Of a stretch of DNA of 64,000 bases, positions 52,972 through 64,000 are shown in pieces. Under the pieces are notes generated by a model that saw only the letters and a program-made list of their open reading frames with translations, was not told the origin of the DNA and ran no database searches. The stretch's first letter is position 1, and each line of letters opens with the position of its first letter. Source of the DNA: Prostheceraeus crozeri (lineage: Eukaryota; Platyhelminthes; Polycladida; Euryleptidae); contig CAJQUW010008745.1 in the NCBI GenBank assembly GCA_907163375.1, forward strand, positions 1 to 64,000, written 5' to 3'. Both the position numbers and the translations under genes were made by a program.

Positions 52972-54995
52972 CTGCAAATTTACAATATAGATAAGGATAT
53001 AAGAATGCGAAAAGGATCTTCTCAATTTTAAAAAGCATTTTTAAAGCAACAAATTCGAAGAAAAATTCCCCAAGGCTTTGATCGAAAGTTATTTCCCAAA
53101 TTAAAAATAAGTAAACCACACCTTGACGGGTCTTCAACGTACATCCCCTTCTCGCGGTCAATGGTGAAACCGTCGACTGTTAGATGGTGCTGGACGCCAA
53201 GCCGATGGCCCGACAATGTGTGCTTTATTTCTCCATAACTTAAAAAGAACTTACGACCATAACTTTGAGGTATTTGATAACAGTTGAACCTTCTCTAGAG
53301 CTATCACAATTACCACTCAAAATATTCAAGATATGTATTGCTAATCTTCAACCACTAGAAACTCATGACATTTCAAATATACTTAGTTGCTCATAAAACA
53401 TGGTCGTGTATTTTCTTACTCTTTTCTCTCTTACATTTAGATCACTTCCAGTTCGAGCAAAACCATAAAATCTGACTATCATTTGGCAACGCTTTAAGTA
53501 ATCAATTCAGGTTTCACGTTAAAAGATGCAGCTTCTTGGCATGTGTGGGTCTCAATTTATGAAAAACGATACATCTTTAACGCACTGCGGTCGCTAGACC
53601 ATGCCTACATTATCAATGATTTTATTATGTAAAGGACATTCCGGCTCTATCAAAAGATTTAAAAAAAGTCATTATTGTGTGATGACCTACCAGAGATCAT
53701 TTTCATTATGACTGCAAGTAACTTCTTAGTGTTCGACCTATAGCATTGTAAAAACTGATGAAAAGTTAGGTTTCAAGTAAGCATTTTCAACGCCATGTTA
53801 ACATTCGTCAATCGAAAGGAGTGTTAATCGATATAATTGAACCATGCTTTGAAGCAGGATTGGAATTAGAAAGATATTCATGTATTCATCTCTATCTGAC
53901 TTTAGAATCAAATCATGGAGATACAAACACATCCTTCACCATAGACGAATACTACTGCTATAATCAATAACAAAATAAAAATTTCATCCGGAATGACCTA
54001 CTTCGATAGTATTAGCATATTTTTCTAAATTCTATCAAGTTTTATAATCATTGTTGCAACTTTACAAATGCATTGATTTTGGGACAGTATTTCACTTTTC
54101 GCAATCGAACAGTTTGCATTCGGAAGATTGTTTGAAATTAACCAGCTAGCTCTCAGCTCATCATCCGAAAGTCCATATAATTTATCATCTAATTATTTGT
54201 GATGTCAAAATTTAAGAACTTTCCTTATTCTCGAAATCCTGCAGTGAATGAGTGACTTTGCTTCGGAGTGGAGGCGAGTAAAATTCAGCACCACATCACT
54301 GCACTCAACATCATGATATTTTCACACCGGTATGTAATTATCGGCTCATTATTAAGTCTACGACGAAACATCTAACAGCTAAATTTTCTATTCATTGTAA
54401 TATGACTTTGGTCATGATGATAAATATTTACTCATCCGTCAAAGCTTTTCATATTATCTAATTTATCATAATCCGCTGCGAAAGAAAATTGCGCTGTATT
54501 TTAACTTTCCTAAAGATAACACCGACTCTTCTTATTTTGCTAACCAAACAATAAAAGAATACACAGCTTACTACGGACGTCCTATCTTTAATCTAGATTT
54601 CACGAATAAACCCCAATGGTCTAGATGAATGGCTACCGCATGACAACAAAATAATCTTTCATTCTAACCTTCCGGGGAAATTGAAAATTAAGATTTTAAA
54701 AGTTTAACCCGCCACCGCCATCGCTAAGTGAGTCATATGCTGAAAAATTCAGGGACTGACTAAACGGATTAAAAAAACCCTCAATTAATCTTAACCTCCA
54801 GACAATCCGCTTTCTAAGCCCATCCTCTAAACATGGAGCGCTTAATGCGATTTCATTATAATTACTCGACGTAAAACTTCAAAATTAAAATTCATAAATG
54901 ATGACTTTTGCGTACCACATTGGATTTTGATTTATATTATTATCGTATTTGTCATGAAAATAATGCAGTATCAAACACCAAAATTTAACACGTAC

Positions 54996-55136
54996 GTGCA
55001 TATTTCTTCGAATATTCCTTGTTCCACGTCGTTGCCCCAGTAACCAAATAGTTATGACAGTGCAAATGACAACCGTTAAGGTTGACACCATGAAATTGAG
55101 TGAGAACATGTTATCAAATATGTCCATGAAAGTCAT
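54996..55136 (-). CDS. TYW1: Probable TYW1 exon 1 (membrane anchor)
   Basis: 47 codons from ATG 55136 (a second in-frame ATG at 55127) to the donor GTACGT at 54995, phase 0. Residues about 13-33 (NFMVSTLTVVICTVITIWLL) form a transmembrane helix, followed by a basic RRGTRNIRR. Vertebrate TYW1 also begins with a single membrane segment before the flavodoxin domain. Assignment is by position, phase and topology. Confidence 0.6.
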
Positions 55137-58100
55137 GACTGATCTAAAAATAAAGAGTAAGGTTGCTTGAAAGGACTATTTTACCTTAAGAAATAAAAAA
55201 AGGCGGATATACAGTCATCTCTCACTTTATTCATCAAATGAACTATACGTGTGCAATGAGCATGAAAAGCAAGCACTCATGAAAGCAAATGAAAATATGG
55301 TATTCGTAAAAACACCGCTTTATTACTGATATTGTTACTTATGTGTATTGGAAAGTTGATGTTGTGCAAGAATTCAGGGTTCAAAAATGAAATTTAAAAT
55401 TTTTAAATGCCTTAAAGCAAACTTCAAGTTTATATCATGTTCAAAGACACCACTGGTCATTAGGCTGAAATATCGTCGCATTATAAAAAGTTGCATTATC
55501 CTTAATGGTTTCCCACATTTCTCCTTGATCATATGTCAAACCAAGGTATCATGTTACGAAAAAAATGATGCTCTTTTTCTACTTGTTCTACTTTGCATTT
55601 TCTTCTTTTATATAATTATTTTTGCGTCGTTTTCTTCAATATAGCAGCCTATCACAATGATAGACAACCGCATAAGTTGCTTTGATGTCAGAAAAATAAC
55701 TCCTTTAATGAATAAAGTTTGCTATTCGTGAGTTGAAAATTTATGTCATGTCTAGGCCTGTATAATAGGCAATACTTCGGGTGGCTTGATGGAAATGCGA
55801 CCGGAATAGGGTCAATTTGCTTATGTCGAACCATTGTGCTATCATTGTTGATTCAAATTAAACGATAATTCATTACTATATTTTCAAGACTAAAGGACTT
55901 CAGGTGTGAAGTTAATTCGATTACAGAATAAAAGGGTTCTGCTACATTGGTCGTCAAAGTGAGTTACTTTCAATGTCGCATTTACCCCCAAAATTAGACT
56001 GGGTAATCCATTTAGTTGACACTCGTGTGATTAATCGTCCGATTATTTGCCGATCAGTGAACTTCCGGAAATTTTGCCAATTTTCGATAGAAGTGACTGA
56101 TCGGAAGAAAAGATTTCAATTTTTTGGATCGAAAATTTCCCATCTTTTTACGGGTACCCTGTATGCTGGACTAATAATCTAAATTTAAACGTTTTCTTTT
56201 TATCATTGTGATACTTGAAAACAACAATGCTTCCAAGGACTTAATTTTCACATAAGCAAAGCAAAGGATGTTGAAAAAGAGATTCAGAATGGCTTAATAA
56301 TTAGTTGGTGCACTTTATAATCACTTACTTTCTTTTAACTAAATCGGTGCAAATCTCAAGTTCGACCTGCGAATCAATTGGTGGTCACATCTCTAGTTTG
56401 TCCGACCTTCATTCAGCTTTCCTAGAACATTTATTTTTTGCAAAAGAAACTTTTAATCAATTTGTTCTCATTTCCAAGCATGGCACAGCCTCCTTACTCA
56501 AGCACAATCAATATTTTCTGATTTTGTCCTGTACCGTCAACATGGTGTATCTTACATTTTGTATTTCAGGGCAATTCCACGAAAAAAACGACCCGGAGAG
56601 AAAATTTTTAATCGCATTATTTTCTCTCATTTACGTGCATTTTCTAATTTGGATATCCGAGGCCATTAGGAATCGCGAAATTTTTCGTTTAGACACACTT
56701 CCATTAAAAAATCTAATTTGAAAACATCTGAATGCTCTCAAAATAAAAAATTAAATTCCTTTGAATTTTTGAAACAATGTAAGTAGTGTTACAAATGAAG
56801 TTTTATGCCAATACGACGTTATAGTATTGATGATACTCTTTTGTCGAAGCTCAAACAATATATTTTGTAAATGGCTCAATTTCTTCAGATTTTTTCAAAA
56901 TAGCATGAACCTTGGTATAAATGTTCGTTCGTGACCAAATTTTTATTATTTTTCTATCTCTTGCTGCATCAATTTTATCTAGCACACATTTGTTCATATG
57001 TAAATGAAATCTTAGGCTAGAATTTGATTGAAATTTGACTGAAATTTCATTTTGAGGGATTACTATTTGCGACCGTCGGATGCAAAGAGATGAGTGTTCG
57101 TTCGTGACTGAGCTATTATGTTCGTTCGCGACTTGACAACAATTTCAAAATTATCCTACCTGAACTAGGAATATTCCTTATCTGAACATTCCTGAAATAG
57201 GAATAAACTGTGAAAACACCTTTCTGGTAACAAAAAGGACAATATATCAATTCAGCAGAGCATCAAAAATAATGAATAGGCCTACACGCAGCATGAAAAT
57301 GCAAAAGTTTTCATGGTCATTTCAGAGATGAAAAATATGCCAATCACGATTGTCTATTGTATGATGTCCGATTTCTGTACACATGCAACATCATTGGTTG
57401 CATCAGAAATCCTGCATAATGATTGCGAACATTCCTTGAAGAACAGCATCTCACAATCATTGTCAGCAAAATCATTGGTTCAATGACGACTGGTGCTAAC
57501 ACGAGAGGTAACCATGTCAGCGATACGACAATCGTTGGTAATTGGTAATAATACAACACATTGGTAATTGGCACAGACGATTGAGAATGGCAGTTGAAAT
57601 AGTCGCTGATTGCCTAGGACTATCCACTGATGATCCTGAACAACGGTCATCTTTGGCACGTTCTCAAGAGTATCGAACTGTAACTCGTGATGAGTGCAGT
57701 AAATGTCACCGGACAACACGATTGTGCCTACATTACTGTTACACTCGTTTGAGCGAACTGTTGAGGACTCTGCACCTGATAACGTCTCGAGCAAACAGTC
57801 CCAAACCATCCGCTTTGCAGAAGCGTCGACACAGTCAACACATCCTGAACCATGAGCCGTCGCGACGAAGTTCCAGCCTACCTGTTAATTTCTCGGAAGA
57901 GATATGATGAATTTCTCAAACAATACTTCTTCGCCATTTCAGCTCGAGTCTTGCCCATTTTTCGGTCACGAATCACATTGTAGAATCTGTTCTATTGTTA
58001 TACACGTCTCACCCATCAAATTCATGGGACGCACAGGACTACTAAAAATGGCGTAGCTTATACCCATGCTTCATGGGAAAATCCTGGATGTTTAAAATAA

Positions 58101-58185
58101 CCTACTTCTTTTTCCCAATATATAAATCTGCTCTCTTACTATAAAACAGTGATGTCGTGGGAAGCTCAGGGCTTCTTAAAAAATG
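55137..58185. other. Region upstream of TYW1, no gene recognised
   Basis: Should contain the TYW1 promoter. A 138-codon frame at 56305-56721 (+) has hydrophobic stretches but no family resemblance. A repeated phrase gttcgttcgtgac occurs at 56923, 57096 and, with one change, 57120. Confidence 0.4.
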
Positions 58186-59279
58186 CTTAACTCAGGGTTT
58201 TTTTAAGGTTTCGTTTACCCGCCCACTCCCAAATTCTACCCGCCAATCTAAAACAAAGCAAAACAAGGCTTGTAGATCTTTCTTTCAATTTCCTTTCCAG
58301 CTGTAAAAAGAAAGAGGAAACAAAGTTGCATCTTTTGAACATTCAGCAAATTAGAGGTGGTGGTACAATATATGCCTACATGACGTACATGCACTAAAAT
58401 GTGCACAGCAACAATTGCTGGATAAGAAGGAGAGGAACAGTGGAAAATTGTCTCTCGAACCTGCAGTAAAAACATATATGATAAATGCATAATACACTAC
58501 ATGATTTCACAGTGAATATGGCAAACTGCAATTTATGTAAAGACAAATTGCATTCTGCAACGTCAATCCTCATCGACAAGAGCCAATTGATGATCAACGA
58601 AACAGTGCCGCATATCAATGAGAAGTGAAGTTAAAGAATGTAAATAACCGTTGATAAGTGATGAATGTGTTATTTGCACTGCAAAAGTCTGCAAATTGCT
58701 TAGTTGAGTCATGGATGATGAAAAGTTGTGTTACAATTATTACTTAAAAATTGAATATGCCTAGTTTCTCTTTAACGATCGAAATTTATTGTCAACTACG
58801 TATAGGGGGCATACATACATGTACTGTACAGTTGTACACCTCCATAACTTTCAGTGATACAAATTCTATAAATGAAGTAAGCTATGTGAGACAAGAAAGC
58901 ACCACTGCGAATGTATTTCTTCATTCGCAACCAGTAAAATTTATTTTGGCATGGTCCACTACATGACTACATAGTATTTCTGTTTTGATAACTTCCTACT
59001 TTTAAATGCGTGTGAGTGAAGGAAAGTTTTTGTACTTGTTAACTTGACGATGGTTGTGAATCGCATAATCGAACATAAATAGGTTTCGTATAGATTATTC
59101 ACACCTGAAATAGGGTTGAGTTTAATAATTTTTAAATTCGAATTATGCGAATAATTCGAATTATTCGACGTATGTGAAAAACAGCAGTGACTGACATGGA
59201 CAGTGGTCCGAGTTGACATCCGAAATTTTACCCGCCAAAATCGGGCGCGTATATCGCCTTAAAAAACCCTGCTTAACTC
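58186..59279. mobile_element. hAT-type non-autonomous element with perfect 8-bp duplication
   Basis: Target duplication cttaactc at 58186-58193 and 59272-59279. Element ends agggttttttt-aagg and ccttaaaaaaccctg are inverted repeats, and both ends then carry acccgcc blocks (ttacccgccc near 58217; tacccgccaa near 59230). About 1.08 kb between duplications; no transposase seen. The perfect duplication suggests a young insertion. Confidence 0.82.
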
Positions 59280-62200
59280 ATATTATCCATGTTCATGTCA
59301 AAACATTGATTTCTTAAAGTAAGGCCTAGCCTCTCCGCGCATTTATCCACCTAATACGTATATCTGTTCCCATCCTGGAATACCAGTAATAGAACAACAA
59401 ATGTGTCAAGAGAATATCTTGAATACTTTGAAAATAACTTTCATTCAAACAATTAAAACATTGAAGTATGCGAAAATTAAACTTAACCATGAGTCTTGTC
59501 CTTGTAAATTTGTACCAGTGTGACTGACTTTCGTGAATCAAATTGTATCTCGAAAAAAGACGACGGATGCAATAGATATTCATTAGATAACACGAAAAGA
59601 ATGTTAAGAGATTATCTATTAACTTCATCTTTATATTAAAAAAATGTGGGACGCGCTTGTGACTGAAATCTTTTTCGATCATGAAGTTGGAGCAAATGTT
59701 CGTTCGTGAGCGTACATCTCGAAAAGTGTGAGCAGCTAGCGATGAAACGATTCTGGATTTCTTTGCAGTATTCAAGCTGATTAAATAGCATGCCAGTCTA
59801 TTCAACTATAGGAATCTTTGTAATGATGCATTCAGAACTTTGGAGGTCATGGAGGCTTGTATTTTTAAAAAGAATCACGTACTTTAGCGGTCGTTCGTGA
59901 CCAAAAATTCACTTGTATTTTAAACTATCATATACTCATTTTTATATTGGTTTGACTAGTGGTTTATAAGTTATAGGACCATAGCAGCCAATTATAGTGA
60001 AATTTGGCTACCAACTGCTCATTATCTTTGGAATGACAATCAGAAATGTAGCGAAATATCCTACAAAGTTAGCTCGTAACTGCGTGGAATTGCCCTTCAT
60101 ATTTTTCTTTGAAATGTCAAAAAATACAACATTATGTCACGTTGTTTTGAAATTAACAATTCAAACAATTAGTACAATGCCATAACACGATATTTTTCAG
60201 TCTTCTGTCTTCCTCAAAGCTGTAGAATGCAGGCTCTTTAGGATCATCCGCTTTGTCTGAACACTTGTATACGCAGCACTGTTCCATTTCAGTGATTTTG
60301 TGAATGTTCAGAGAACATAAACGTGTCATCCTTTTAAATCTCTCCGTGCTCGTTGTTCGTCTGTTAGCTGATTCGTCACGAAATATGCTAGCAGTGGCGT
60401 ATCAGATCATCGGGAGATATGACGTCATCACGCTTCATTAAGTTCATGGATGCGGCTAGCTGAGGAATTAGATAAGCGTTTAAGTTTAGTTAGCAAGATT
60501 GACTAGGCATTGAATGAAGTAGTAATTAAGATGAGGTTGAAAATTAGACCGAACTACACCTTTAAGGTCCAAGCTTCGACAACCTTAATGAACTACCCGC
60601 TTGGTGGCACTTGCAGGGTACGTCCTCTGGATACGGTCACTTCAACATCTTGACGACGGTAACCAAGCAATCAGCAGGGAGAAAGCCATTCTTCAGCAAA
60701 ACCGGGACTAAAAGGTTCACTAAACTTCTTCAGGAAGACCTATCTACGAGGCAACTCGACAGAAATTCTCTACTGCCTTGGTAGGTTGATTTCAAAAGGA
60801 TGTGAGTCCACCCCATACAGATATGATTGACGGCAAGAAGGGAAACCGTTCGAAAAATGCTTGCTGCAATTCACTGATCTTGAAAGCATTGAATCGGTCG
60901 GCATTTTACACAGTGATGGCTACCTACAGACTCTCGTCACACAAACATGAGGTTGAGGGCGCATCGGCAACCCCGGCCTGATGCGACAGGTGCGAATAAG
61001 GGTTCATTTCGGGGTCCTCTGAATGAGGGACGATCTGTAATCAGTAACCAACAGCGAAGAAACTAGAGCGATTTCATTCATTCAATGGTCATGTTGATCA
61101 ATCTCAGTGTGGTTTGAGAAAATCGACGTAGTTTTCTGCCGGCAGAATATTGTTTAATGAATGACCCCCTTTGATTCGGGACTGCGGGAAAGTCTTCTCA
61201 AATATTGACTTCATTGAGCGCAAAGTACAGAAAATCAATCACATGTGGAACTATCTTTCACTACCGCAGGAATATTTGACCACTGCAAGCTCATGGTGGC
61301 ATTGATGACTACTGACACATTCAACGGACTTCGCTTTTATGAAGACGATAAATACGGCACTACCGTACAACTTAGATGAAGAGTTGTAGAGAGAAAAATG
61401 GAAATAAACACTATTCACTGATTTGCGACCAGTCATAACTTTCGACAAAATAACGGAGCATAGAGACCAAACCGCAGTGGAACTGTGTATATGTTAACTG
61501 CGGTACTCTACCATCATAATGTTGCCCTCTAACCTAAGGGCATGATCAACAGGCATGTAGTTTTAGAAGCTATGGGGGGCTCAGGCTAAAAATCAAAGAT
61601 ACAAATTCAATGGTTGGATGAAGGCGAAAAATACTGGCCTTTCGTGATCAGGTCCTCATCTTTGGGCTACAGAGGTATTAATTAATTGATCTGTGGTGAA
61701 CTTTTGCATAGGATGAGATTGCAAGCATGTTAAGAACCTATGGGTGGTTCAGGATGAAAATCAAAGAGACAAAAATTCTGTTGCTGTTTTCATCATTTTG
61801 GACGTTGACTTTTAACAGCTTTCGGGTGTTTGTCAATTCTACATATTACCCTGTTTAACTCAACCGAGTCTTAAGTGCAGCTTGTCAAAACCTCACTTAG
61901 TAGATTCAATGACAAAAACAGCGACACATTCGAAATGTAGACGAAATCTTCATTCGCTGACACTAAAAGTCAATCGCTACTTATCACATAGAAAATTTCC
62001 AAAATTGCATAAAGCTGATGCTGCTTTCGATTCTGAAATCATCACAGAGTAGCTCTAAAAAAAATTCAACATCCAATTCTTTAGCATGGTGCGTAGAAAA
62101 TCGTGACATTGTTGACAGCAGCTATGAAGCTGTAAACCAATCACTTGTCGCTGACTATTTTTTTCGTAAACTTTTATAATAAAAATTGCATATGCTGAAG

Positions 62201-63849
62201 TGGCAGCATGGCTATATTTTTCAATAAGTGTAATAGTTCATGTAACATAAACTTTTTATCATCAAACACACAAAAATTGGACACTGTAATATATTGTTGT
62301 TCCCTATTTGTTGATATCATATCGCAGGAAAATTGTCAAAAAAGCGACTCTTCTCTCAAATAATTCTTTAGGCAAATTTCTGGTCGATATTTCTACTGTT
62401 CGGAATCTTTCATGTGATTTACCCATCCTCATGCACAACAAGTTGATACTTGACAAAACATGAGCTGGTTCAAGTGACACATCAATCTAAGCGTAAATCA
62501 CCCTGATTTATAAGACATCACGGGCAATGCTACTACGCAATGCAATATGGAAGAAAATTAAAACGAATAAATCTACAACTAACAACCGTATCACAAGTAG
62601 CATTTTAAAACATAAAATATTTTGCAAAGACAATATAATTAGCATAGACATCGAACAACAACAACTAGGTCTAGACCGGACAGCTCATATTTGCTTCATT
62701 AAAATTCGTGGCAAGGTCATTTGGTCGACCAAGAGAGGCTTTAATTCAGAATTTTGTTTTAAGTCATCAAATTAGCTGTACGCCAAGTCAAGTTTTCGTC
62801 AGTTCTTGGAACTGCGATTTAGTTAATTCTTCAAAATAATACACAATATCTTGATTATGCATGATGAAATCAGACACCAGCGGTTTTTGTGTTCTGTCTT
62901 GCTCTCATAATTGCAAAGTTTCTTTTGGGTGCAAGTTTCCTTCGAATATTTGCGTGACTTACTTGGCTACTGCAATCAGATATATATCAAGATAAACATA
63001 TCGGAGTATAAAGATTGCTGAGTGCCAATATTGACTTCTTGTTTTTTCTTGCTTAAACTTTGCTTGGTTTTGCTTCGTACCTTTTGGTTCTTCTTGGAAA
63101 TGTAATGATTTCTCATGCAAATCAAACTCGTAAATATAAAATAGAAATCATCAACACCAAATAATGAAGCGGTCAAATGATTTTTCATAACTTTGGGTGT
63201 TTCGGAGTCGCTTTTATCTAAAAAATGAGCTATTTTTACCGGCCTATCCGGTGATATAACCACTGCCACTCTTTTGACTACTCAGTTTTTGTGATTATCT
63301 GAAATGACTCGGCGTTGTTTGGTCACTTACCCACTTGTCAATGTGCTTGCAAATTCATGTCAAGGATTCGTGATAATTTCACAGCTTGCAATTCACGCTT
63401 TCTGAAAAGCAAAACGCCTCACACTAGACAGGAGGTTCACTGTTGCGGTCTGATAATTTTTAAGTAGACCAGAGGTAACCAGAATACTAATGAAAAAAAT
63501 ATAAGCTGAATAAAATGAAATGAATTCAGAATTGCCACCCAGATCAAAAATCTAGAACCGGGAAATATTCCGCTATCACCCTGTATTTCCCGAAGTCATA
63601 CTAAATCATGTCCACTACTACAAACAATAATCGCAGGCTTTTATGTAATTGTACATGTACAATTCACAGTATTGCTACTTAATTCGCGCACTGAATGAAA
63701 AAATGGAGAACGAAGTACTTATATAAAATAAAATAAATATTAATGATGCCAATTCATGATAGAGAGATAGCTTTCATCGTAATTGTTAACCAAAATTCCA
63801 AGCTGATTGTGCATGCAATTTTATTTCTATTATAGGGTGTCCCATTAAT
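59280..63849. other. Stretch with no recognised gene
   Basis: Only short frames. gttcgttcgtga recurs at 59698 and, as gtcgttcgtgacc, at 59890. The part from 60560 to 61500 is less AT-rich than its surroundings and may be an old repeat, but I could not identify it. Confidence 0.4.
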
Positions 63850-63871
63850 TATATATATAATGGATATATAT

Positions 63872-63931
<60 letters not shown>

Positions 63932-63949
63932 ATATAATATATATATAAT
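63849..63949. repeat. Interrupted (TA)n microsatellite
   Basis: About 100 bp of TA repeats with TAA and ATGG interruptions. Confidence 0.9.
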
Positions 63950-64000
63950 GGAATAACATTGTATCCATTACATAGGTGTATTGCTTTGGAATGATTCATA

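Larger units (their letters stand above)
26724..55136 (-). other. TYW1: TYW1 gene, 5' half (five exons over 28 kb)
   Basis: TYW1 makes the tricyclic core of wybutosine from N1-methylguanosine-37 in phenylalanine tRNA. It has an FMN-binding flavodoxin-like domain and a radical SAM domain. The exons found, in transcription order: 55136-54996, 52971-52879, 52348-52130, 36282-36097 and 26823-26724. All introns between them are phase 0 and have GT-AG ends, and together they give 246 residues covering the N-terminal membrane segment and most of the flavodoxin domain. The radical SAM part is not seen; either it lies to the left beyond 26 kb or I missed its exons. Whether the Polinton lies inside a TYW1 intron is therefore open. 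Introns 3 and 4 are 16 and 9 kb and hold transposons and, in the opposite strand, small genes. Confidence 0.85.

Noticed and set aside
53028-53216. Possible further exon of TYW1 (GFTIDREKGMYVEDPSR)
   Set aside because: The donor it would use leaves phase 2, which does not join exon 2 in frame, and the sequence does not match TYW1.
57344-57907. Overlapping frames on both strands, up to 121 codons
   Set aside because: Neither reading shows a motif I can name; one may be an old transposase fragment but that is not supportable.
1-64000. CRISPR arrays, rRNA genes, bacterial-type operons
   Set aside because: No direct-repeat/spacer pattern or rRNA sequence; the DNA is eukaryotic.

Overview
The window is invertebrate animal genomic DNA. 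The host signal is a fragmented TYW1 (tRNA wybutosine synthesis) gene with canonical GT-AG introns, and the rest is AT-rich sequence full of transposons. I cannot name the species.

Region 1 (about 1-17650) is a Maverick/Polinton-type virus-like element. Recognisable genes are a protein-primed family B DNA polymerase (+ strand, broken by several frame changes and stops) and a long minus-strand block: early-type spliced gene, RING-like protein, DnaQ-like exonuclease, a stand-alone copy of the polymerase N-terminal domain, RING/membrane protein, basic virion-type proteins, FtsK/HerA packaging ATPase, chromodomain integrase, major capsid protein, adenain-like protease and two paralogous virion-type proteins. 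The structural, packaging and integration genes look intact while the polymerase does not.

The most interesting part is a small + strand cassette at 8634-9880. It holds two tandem related small proteins with a PC4-like look and, overlapping the second in another frame, a 181-residue protein that reads as a complete two-repeat TATA-binding protein core. The element also shows two classes of candidate promoter. The genes at its two ends have CCAAT, CCAAT and TATA boxes with identical spacing (17 and 23 nt), followed by a first exon consisting only of ATG and a 67-68 nt intron. Six interior minus-strand start codons have an ATGCAA(A/T) octamer-like motif 21-38 nt upstream, lying in the gaps between genes. 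Together these suggest a self-contained transcription programme.

Region 2 (17660-26270) is repeat-rich: a dimeric 488-bp satellite next to the element's right end, a 22-bp minisatellite, G-run repeats, a decayed non-LTR retrotransposon, two inverted-repeat structures and a mariner pseudogene.

Region 3 (26724-55136) is the 5' half of the host TYW1 gene on the minus strand, with five exons in compatible phase spread over 28 kb. Its introns hold a 3.8-kb hAT element with its own minisatellite, a transposase-derived foldback element, a hAT-type MITE and, on the opposite strand, three tandem paralogous small cysteine-rich genes that I do not recognise. Region 4 (55137-64000) has no gene I can support; it contains a hAT-type non-autonomous element with a perfect 8-bp target duplication and a TA microsatellite.
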